From JAVBWI01 sp036677445 (GTDB taxonomy: Bacteria; Bacillota; Clostridia; Christensenellales; CAG-138), in contig JAVBWI010000007.1 of assembly GCA_036677445.1 (NCBI GenBank), positions 62,001 to 126,000 of the forward strand: a stretch of 64,000 bases of DNA. The letters are read 5' to 3'. The notes beneath the pieces were generated by a model. The model had not been told where the DNA came from. It worked only from the letters and a program-made list of their open reading frames with translations, and searched no databases. A program made the position numbers and the translations under genes. Shown here piece by piece: positions 58,004-64,000 of the stretch (within the stretch, counting starts at the first letter, position 1; every line of letters starts with the position of its first letter).

Positions 58004-61000
58004 CGACGCCGCCCACAGCTATGTGGAGCATGTCAACGTAGCCGCTACGCAGACCACAAACGCGAATAATGAGAAGGAACGCCATATTGAAGAAGCCAAC
58101 AACGGCGCTACCATGACGTTCTACGGATACGGCACATCCGGTTATAAGGATTTTAAGTTCCTTCCCAATTCGCAGGCTACCAAAAAAACATTTGAATTTG
58201 AGATTCATGAGGCACAGGCGCAGGACGCTTTTGACGGCGTAGGTTTCTTCTTCAATTCGGAAATCACGGGCACCTACGGCGCCGGTCAGGTATTAAACGG
58301 CTATCTGCTGTTTCTGGATTATGACGGCGCGTATGGCAGGGATATCTATCTTTATAAAGTAACCAATCTTGATACCGAGGCTTTTCACAACGCTCGTACC
58401 AGTGATATACCAGCAGGCGGCGCGTTCACCCTGATCGCTACCGAGAAAAATAAGGTATATAACCTTGGCTCCTTCATGGGGCACCGCAAGATACAGATTC
58501 AGGCGGAGCCAAATGCCCTGAAAATGTGGTATAAGGGCGGCACGGATGTCACCGCGGCGGACGGCGACCTGGATGAAGCCGATCACCTGCTTACCTGGAC
58601 TCTTGCATCGGACGGCAGCACGGCGACCTCCGTGCCGCTTGAACGCATCGGCAGCCACAATACCGCCTACGGCTTCGGCCCCGTGGCCAGTTACCGCGGC
58701 CACGGCTGCGCGGCGCTCACCATATTTTCGCTGACCAACCTCTCCATGAAAATGGATGTCGTCCGAAGCCTGACGGAGGTCGTACGCCAGCCCAACTGGC
58801 ATGAGAACACGGATAAGTTCCTTGTCAACCTCAACGAGGATCCCATTGAGGATTTCAGCAGCACCAGCATTACGGCGGAGCTTCTGAACCGGCTGCGCAA
58901 CGATGATATCTACTACGTCGGATGGTGCTCCGATGAAAACGCCGAGGCGTCCACCGCTTTTTTAGAAAAGCACGACCTGAAGGGCGCTATTGTGAACATC
59001 GACGCGGACGCGACAAACGACTACAACGAACAGATCAATGCGATCGCGGACGCCGTTTATGCGCGCTACGTCACACACAACGCCGACACCACCACCATAC
59101 TTGTAACAGACAATGTGCAATTGAATGCTACCGGCGCTTCCATGACGAATACCGCCGACCCCGCCTGGCCGGACGGTAAATGGAAGATCTCCTTCACGGC
59201 AGGCTTCGCATCACCCGCGCCCGCGCCGGTAGAAACCGTGATGTCGGATCTGGAATGCGATTTTGATGAAGCGGGCACCTATCGCATTTACTACCAGAAT
59301 ACCCTGGTGAATACCATCATCGCGCATCGTGCGCCCGTTGCGGCGTTTACCGTAACGAACGCCGATACCACGCCGCAGTTTGTCTCCGCTTCATTCGATC
59401 CGGATTTAGACGCCATTACCGAGGCATGGACATATATCGATTTGAGCGACGGCAGCATGGCGTCGCCTCTGCCCATCCCTATCGATCCGGCCTTGACGTT
59501 TACGGAGGGACATATTTACCTGATCACCCTGACCGTGACGGATGCGCGCGGCGCTGTTACAAGCCTTTCCCGGCAGGTATCCCGCGGCACCCCGTCCGGT
59601 GAGGGCGGCGGCGCCGTAAAGCCCGTAGCCATGTTCACGCTTTCCCCTTCCACGGTGATACATGGCGTTACCGTTCCCGAAACAGTTTCGATCACGGATC
59701 AAAGCTTTGATATCGCGGGTTCACCCATATCCGTGAAATATTATCTTGATGGTACAAGCAATGAAATCGTATTGACGGACGGCGCTTACGATGTATCCGC
59801 GCTTGCGGCGGGCAGCCACACCATCACACAGATTGTCACCCGAAACAGCGACGGCGTGGCGTCCGAAGCGTTTGTCCGCACGTTTACGGTGGTCGCGGAT
59901 AGCGTAGATCCCACCGTCACCGCCAACCCCGCGTCCGGCAGCACCTTCACGGAAAACACCAATGTGGTATTGAGCTTTGGCGATACCGGTGGCAGCGGAT
60001 TCAACAAACAGCGTGTCGCTGTGACCGATTCCTCAGCCGCTCCCGCATCCGGCGCATGGAGTACTTGGAAAACCGCTCTGAACCGCAGTGTTTTGATCCA
60101 GAACAGCGGAATTAGCTATGTGCATTATGAGGCGCTGGATAAAGCGGGCAACAGCGCTTCCGGCTATTTCGAATACACGCTCAACAAAGCCGCGCCCACG
60201 TTGGTGCTTGCAAATACCGGCACCGGCAAAGAGGTCACACTCACCGCTACCCTGACGCATGCGGATGACGAAACCACACCCATCACGGGCACCGTATTCT
60301 TCAAGCAAAACACCGCGATCATCGGGCAGGCGACAATCACAAACGGTGTTGCGCAAACCGTATGGAGCCCCTCTTCCAAGGGCGACAAAACGATCACCGC
60401 GCTGTATACCGGCGATTCCTATTACGCATCCGCACAGAGCGACTGTACGTTTACCGTAAGCTGGTCCAACAACGACAGACCCATTACTGTCAATGTGAAC
60501 CCCATTGGCACCGGCAGCGGCGCACCCCCTATCGTAGGCCTGCCGGATACGCGCGAGGTAATCGGCGCTGTGCGCAATACGGGCTATATGGTGCCGTCCG
60601 GCTCCAGCATTACGCTGGAAGTAGAACCGCTCAACGAAAACGACGTCCCGCAGGATGACTATATTCGGCTGCAGGATGCGCTTACGGGGCAGGAACTCGG
60701 CACATACCTCGACCTTTCCCTGTATCTGGTGGCTCCCAACGGACGCACACAAATACACGAACTGGATGAGGATATCTCGGTGACAATACTCATCCCCGAA
60801 GAGCTTCGTGCGGATGGGCGGATATTCTCCATTGTAATGGTGCATAACGGCGTAACATACAGGCTTTACGACCTGGACAGCGACCCCAACACCATCACTT
60901 TCCCGACAAGGCTTTTTTCCACCTACATGCTGGTGTATACGGATATAAATATGGTGATGAATCCCCCCAAGACCGGGGATGCCGTTGCGCTCGCCGGGTT

Positions 61001-61061
61001 TATTCTGCTGCCCGCCGGTATTGCATTTGCATGGCTGTCAGCCAGAAAACGCAAGGTATAA
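58002..61061 (+). CDS. Main part of a frameshifted surface protein with a PPKTG sorting signal
   Basis: Just over 1,000 residues continue the protein begun at 57695 (about 1,120 aa in total once the shift is repaired). The first third (about 1-260) looks like a lectin/concanavalin-type domain. Ig-like or PKD-like repeats follow (PVAAFTVTNADTTPQFVS; PVAMFTLSPSTVIHG; a GTVFFKQNTAIIGQATITNG bacterial Ig domain). The C terminus has PPKTG (60963-60977), a hydrophobic helix and a positive tail (ARKRKV): a cell-wall sorting signal. The protein would be exported and covalently attached to the wall. Confidence 0.85.
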   Translation, partial: NDAAHSYVEHVNVAATQTTNANNEKERHIEEANNGATMTFYGYGTSGYKDFKFLPNSQATKKTFEFEIHEAQAQDAFDGVGFFFNSEITGTYGAGQVLNGYLLFLDYDGAYGRDIYLYKVTNLDTEAFHNARTSDIPAGGAFTLIATEKNKVYNLGSFMGHRKIQIQAEPNALKMWYKGGTDVTAADGDLDEADHLLTWTLASDGSTATSVPLERIGSHNTAYGFGPVASYRGHGCAALTIFSLTNLSMKMDVVRSLTEVVRQPNWHENTDKFLVNLNEDPIEDFSSTSITAELLNRLRNDDIYYVGWCSDENAEASTAFLEKHDLKGAIVNIDADATNDYNEQINAIADAVYARYVTHNADTTTILVTDNVQLNATGASMTNTADPAWPDGKWKISFTAGFASPAPAPVETVMSDLECDFDEAGTYRIYYQNTLVNTIIAHRAPVAAFTVTNADTTPQFVSASFDPDLDAITEAWTYIDLSDGSMASPLPIPIDPALTFTEGHIYLITLTVTDARGAVTSLSRQVSRGTPSGEGGGAVKPVAMFTLSPSTVIHGVTVPETVSITDQSFDIAGSPISVKYYLDGTSNEIVLTDGAYDVSALAAGSHTITQIVTRNSDGVASEAFVRTFTVVADSVDPTVTANPASGSTFTENTNVVLSFGDTGGSGFNKQRVAVTDSSAAPASGAWSTWKTALNRSVLIQNSGISYVHYEALDKAGNSASGYFEYTLNKAAPTLVLANTGTGKEVTLTATLTHADDETTPITGTVFFKQNTAIIGQATITNGVAQTVWSPSSKGDKTITALYTGDSYYASAQSDCTFTVSWSNNDRPITVNVNPIGTGSGAPPIVGLPDTREVIGAVRNTGYMVPSGSSITLEVEPLNENDVPQDDYIRLQDALTGQELGTYLDLSLYLVAPNGRTQIHELDEDISVTILIPEELRADGRIFSIVMVHNGVTYRLYDLDSDPNTITFPTRLFSTYMLVYTDINMVMNPPKTGDAVALAGFILLPAGIAFAWLSARKRKV

Positions 61062-61082
61062 ACCGCTATAACAGCTCTGCAA

Positions 61083-61110
61083 GCAAAACGCCCTATATAA
61101 GGGCGTTTTG
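61083..61110 (+). terminator. Terminator after the surface protein gene
   Basis: GCAAAACGCCCT with AGGGCGTTTTGC (61083-61094 and about 61099-61110), then TTTGTT. Confidence 0.8.
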
Positions 61111-61154
61111 CTTTGTTAATATTACCCTTTCATATTCCGGAGGCATCCCCCCTT

Positions 61155-61182
61155 TTGCATCTATAAAAAAATCTGCTATACT
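61155..61182 (+). promoter_or_regulatory. Promoter of the C26 peptidase gene
   Basis: TTGCAT (61155-61160), 16 nt, TATACT (61177-61182). Confidence 0.5.
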
Positions 61183-61237
61183 ATTCCCATTGGCATTTCC
61201 CAATGCCTATTCCGTGAAGAAAGGTTATAATCCATAC

Positions 61238-61954
61238 ATGAAACCAACCATCGGCGTGACCGCCCTATTTGACGAAAAAAAAGACAGCATCTGGATGCTG
61301 CCCGGGTACGTGGAAGGAATACGGCAGGCAGGCGGCCTGCCCGTCATACTGCCTTTAAACTGCGATGATTCGGATATCGACCAGCTCATCCGCCTGTGCG
61401 ACGGCGTGCTCTTTACCGGCGGGCATGACGTAAACCCCGCGCTTTACGGCGAGGCCATGGATAGCAACTGTGGCATCCCCTGCCTGGAACGGGACGCCAT
61501 CGAGCGCAAGCTCTTTGATAAAGCCATCGCTTTGGATTTGCCTATATTCGGCATTTGCCGCGGCCTGCAGTTCTTTAACGCCGTTATGGGCGGTACGCTG
61601 TACCAGGATATCCCCTCACAGTTCGCAGGCTCGGATTCCGTCACACATCAACGGCAGGTCCCTTACGACACGCCCTGCCATAAGGTCAACCTGATCGCCG
61701 GTACGCCGTTACATACGCTCCTAGGCGAGGATAAACTCGCCGTGAACAGCTTTCACCATCAGGGCGTCAAAATGCTCGCCTCCGGCCTTTTGCCCGCAGC
61801 CATCGCGGAGGACGGACTGATCGAGGCCATTTACGCGCCGCACAAAAGCTTCGTGCATGCCGTGCAATGGCACCCGGAGCTCATGTTTGAAACGGACGAA
61901 GCTTCGCGCAAGCTGTTCCGCGCGTTTGTATCCGCATGCGCATCCAATAAGTAA
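61238..61954 (+). CDS. Class I glutamine amidotransferase, peptidase C26 (PuuD-like)
   Basis: A 238-aa enzyme with the catalytic nucleophile Cys107 in GICRGLQFFNA and His212 with Glu214 in QWHPEL. FTGGHDVNPALYGE near 60-72 marks the gamma-glutamyl-GABA hydrolase group, which cuts gamma-glutamyl amides in polyamine breakdown; the true substrate is not known. The ATG at 61238 is chosen as the first codon consistent with the family N terminus (KPTIGVTALF), though AAAGG is about 14 nt away. Confidence 0.9.
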   Translation: MKPTIGVTALFDEKKDSIWMLPGYVEGIRQAGGLPVILPLNCDDSDIDQLIRLCDGVLFTGGHDVNPALYGEAMDSNCGIPCLERDAIERKLFDKAIALDLPIFGICRGLQFFNAVMGGTLYQDIPSQFAGSDSVTHQRQVPYDTPCHKVNLIAGTPLHTLLGEDKLAVNSFHHQGVKMLASGLLPAAIAEDGLIEAIYAPHKSFVHAVQWHPELMFETDEASRKLFRAFVSACASNK

Positions 61955-62020
61955 GAGTACGCTTATAATGCTTTAAGCAGCGGCATGCCCCCATGGCGTT
62001 AAAATGAAAGGAAGCGAACA

Positions 62021-62977
62021 ATGCACATCGGCGTAATCGGCTGTGGAAGATGGGGGTCTTTCATCGCCTGGTATCTCGACCACATCGGCCACAGCGCGAC
62101 GCTCTACGGCAGAAGCGGTTCCCCCCACATGCAGGCGTTATTAAAAACACGCAGCAACGGCCTGATTACATTGGGAGAAAGCATCCGCCTGACGACCGAC
62201 CTCACACAGGCCGTACTGCCGGATACGATGGTAATCTCCATCGGTTCGCAAGGTCTGCGCGGCCTGATGCAGGAGCTTGCGCCTTACAAGCTTCAAAACA
62301 AAACCTTCGTGTTGTGCATGAAAGGCATTGAAATTGACACGGGCAAGCGGCTTTCCGAGATCGTATCGGAATGTATGCATATTAGCTGCCGCGTGGCGGT
62401 GTGGCTGGGGCCGGGGCATGTGCAGGAGTTTTATAACGGTACGCCCAACTGCATGGTCATCGACAGCGCGGAGGAAGGCACCAAGCGTGCGCTGGTTGCC
62501 GCGTTCTCCAGCGACCTGATCCGCTTTTATTACGGGCAGGACCTGATCGGAAACGAAGTCGGGGCCGCTGCCAAGAACGTGATCGGCATCGCCGCGGGTA
62601 TACTGGACGGGCTGGGGCTGCCCACGCTCAAAGGTGCGTTGACCTCCCGCGGTACGCGCGAGATAGGCCGCCTGATCGCTGCGATGGGCGGCAGTGAGCT
62701 GTCCGCATACGGGCTGTGCCATTTGGGCGATTACGGCGCAACGGTGTTTTCCGCTTACAGCCATAACCGCCGCTATGGCGAAGCGTTCGTTTCCGGAGAA
62801 CCGTATGAGAAGCTCGCCGAAGGCGTTTATACCGTTCAGGCGCTCATGACATTGGGCAGGCGGTATCAGGTGGAGCTGCCCATTTGCGAGGCTGTTTATG
62901 ACGCGCTCTACCACAATGCGGATGTGAGGGAGGCAATCGGCCGCCTGTTTGCCCGCAGCCTGAAGCCTGAATTCTAG
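62021..62977 (+). CDS. GpsA-like NAD(P)-dependent glycerol-3-phosphate dehydrogenase
   Basis: A 318-aa dehydrogenase with Rossmann motif GVIGCGRWGSFIAW, the family segment CMKGIEIDTGKRLSEIV, the catalytic region GNEVGAAAKNVIGIAAGILDGLGL and SHNRRYGE near 245. Compared with canonical GpsA, the region after DGLGL differs (LPTLKGALTSRGTREIG rather than N.KAALITRG), so it may be a divergent paralogue with another hydroxy-acid substrate. AAAGGAAG precedes the ATG. Confidence 0.82.
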   Translation: MHIGVIGCGRWGSFIAWYLDHIGHSATLYGRSGSPHMQALLKTRSNGLITLGESIRLTTDLTQAVLPDTMVISIGSQGLRGLMQELAPYKLQNKTFVLCMKGIEIDTGKRLSEIVSECMHISCRVAVWLGPGHVQEFYNGTPNCMVIDSAEEGTKRALVAAFSSDLIRFYYGQDLIGNEVGAAAKNVIGIAAGILDGLGLPTLKGALTSRGTREIGRLIAAMGGSELSAYGLCHLGDYGATVFSAYSHNRRYGEAFVSGEPYEKLAEGVYTVQALMTLGRRYQVELPICEAVYDALYHNADVREAIGRLFARSLKPEF

Positions 62978-62996
62978 CGGAAAGGGGGAAAGCTGC

Positions 62997-63758
62997 ATGC
63001 GTACCGTTATCGTTCGCGGCCTTCGCATTGGCGAAGGTACACCCAAGATTATCGTACCCATCGTTGGGCGCACGCGCGGGGAGATATTCGCGCAAACCGC
63101 AGGGCTCACCGGCCTGCCGCTGCATATGGCGGAATGGCGTGCGGATGCTTACACGGACGCGGCGGATATTGCCGCCGTACTGGATATGCTAAAACAGCTA
63201 AGAGGCATGATGGGCGACCTGCCGCTGCTGTTTACGTACCGTACAAAGGCGGAGGGCGGCAAGGGCGCATGCTCTGTTGCGGAGTACCTGACGCTCAGCC
63301 GCGCCATAGCGGAGAGCGGTAACGCAGACTTGATAGATTTGGAGCTTCATGTTGGAGATGACGCGGTAAAGGAAATGATTCATACAATCCATCTGGCAGG
63401 GGCGCTGGCAGTGGTATCCAGCCACGATTTTAACAGTACGCCCCCGCAAATGGAGATCGTCGCGCGGCTGTGCCGCATGCAGGAGCTGGGCGCGGATATT
63501 CCCAAAATCGCCGTGACGCCGGCTTGTCCGCTGGACGTTTGCACGCTGCTCGCGGCCTCCGCAGAGATGGTGCAGAGCTATGCGGACCGGCCGTTCATCG
63601 CCATTTCCATGGGCGCGGACGGTGCGGTGAGCCGAATTGCGGGCGAAGTATTTGGCTCGGCGCTGACATTCGGCGCCGCAAAAACGCTTTCCGCACCCGG
63701 TCAGTTGCGCGTTACACAGCTTGCCGCAATGCTCGACGCACTTCATCGCGCACGCTGA
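62997..63758 (+). CDS. aroD: 3-dehydroquinate dehydratase, type I
   Basis: A 253-aa shikimate-pathway enzyme that forms a Schiff base with dehydroquinate. The active-site Lys170 (PKIAVTPA) and His143 (SSHDFNSTPPQ) are present in the expected places, with EWRAD near the start and ISMGADGAVSRIAGE near the end. The ATG at 62997 has AAGGGGG at 7-8 nt. No other aro gene is in the window. Confidence 0.96.
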   Translation: MRTVIVRGLRIGEGTPKIIVPIVGRTRGEIFAQTAGLTGLPLHMAEWRADAYTDAADIAAVLDMLKQLRGMMGDLPLLFTYRTKAEGGKGACSVAEYLTLSRAIAESGNADLIDLELHVGDDAVKEMIHTIHLAGALAVVSSHDFNSTPPQMEIVARLCRMQELGADIPKIAVTPACPLDVCTLLAASAEMVQSYADRPFIAISMGADGAVSRIAGEVFGSALTFGAAKTLSAPGQLRVTQLAAMLDALHRAR

Positions 63759-63787
63759 TACTGCAGGACTTTGCCGGCGACCAGGTC

Positions 63788-64000
63788 TTATTCACTCTTT
63801 TGATAGGCCTGCAATCCGTCGTTGAGCCTGCGCGTATCGAGTTTAAGCGCAATGTGTATGCCGCACCACATGGCAGTCAATCCGCCGTTGAGCATAAACA
63901 GGAGCAGCAGCATTATCCAAAGCGGCGCGCCGGGGAACCAGTGAAAAAGCGTGCTCAACGCAATCGCAAACGCATTGGCACAGAGCGCCCACAACGCCGT
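63788..64000 (-). CDS. Small membrane protein, N terminus beyond the right edge
   Basis: Seventy-one visible codons, open to the window edge. Two hydrophobic segments are seen (about AFAIALSTLFHWFPG and APLWIMLLLLFMLNGGLTAMW), and the C terminus is polar (RRLNDGLQAYQKSE). A TTG lies near the edge, but the frame continues beyond it, so the start is probably outside. Family not recognised. Confidence 0.55.
   Translation of the reverse strand, partial: TALWALCANAFAIALSTLFHWFPGAPLWIMLLLLFMLNGGLTAMWCGIHIALKLDTRRLNDGLQAYQKSE

Overview
The window looks like chromosomal DNA from a GC-rich, anaerobic Gram-positive bacterium of the Bacillota, most likely Clostridia. The signs are a class B sortase, an LCP-family cell-wall protein, MreB, a type I dehydroquinase, a short archaeal/eukaryote-like prolyl-tRNA synthetase, a ferredoxin-linked 2-oxoacid oxidoreductase and several ECF-transporter S components. 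I cannot name a genus. No rRNA, CRISPR array, transposase, integrase or phage gene was found. Both strands are densely coded, and the high GC content creates many long antisense shadow frames, which are left out.

Layout. 1-7 kb: a cut lipoprotein and a PAS protein, tRNA-Ala, mreB, a sortase, an M29 aminopeptidase/YitT pair and an ECF S component. 7-17 kb: an orphan amino-acid binding lipoprotein, a small Cys-rich protein, a metallochaperone, mnmA, then pgk-tpiA-gpmI-secG-rnr-DUF488. 17-25 kb (minus strand): a zinc-ribbon array protein, PAP2, nitroreductase, and uvrB-uvrA. 25-31 kb: a flotillin and a response regulator-kinase-anchored protein operon. 30.8-36.8 kb (minus strand): ruvC-ruvA-ruvB, a DivIVA-like protein, proS, an ECF S component and an MBL hydrolase. 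37-40 kb: a probable pantothenate transporter, coaX and hom. 41-46 kb: an SSB-like protein, a repeat-rich intergenic region, an LCP protein, five tRNAs and two small accessory genes. 45.7-52.6 kb: azlCD, a four-subunit 2-ketoisovalerate-type ferredoxin oxidoreductase, two divergent GntR/FCD regulators and a YfcC-type transporter. 52.6-64 kb: a lipoprotein, a UvrD-like helicase, a YdcZ pair with a divergent Crp/Fnr regulator, a large surface protein split by a frameshift, then PuuD-like, GpsA-like and AroD.

Functional links. The glycolytic genes form one cluster, with RNA-decay and secretion genes behind them. The ECF S component next to coaX points to pantothenate uptake for coenzyme A. The ferredoxin oxidoreductase beside AzlCD suggests branched-chain 2-oxoacid/amino-acid metabolism under GntR control. 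The surface protein ends in a PPKTG sorting signal, of the type used by class B sortases in Clostridioides difficile, and a class B sortase, itself a predicted lipoprotein, lies about 54 kb away in the window.

The least explained material is non-coding. A dispersed family of 60-160 bp multi-hairpin elements has four copies. One copy has 9-bp terminal inverted repeats and sits between 19-bp direct repeats. A second, unrelated MITE-like element lies next to it. Two tRNA genes (Ala, Cys) have partial copies of themselves nearby, resembling old attachment sites.
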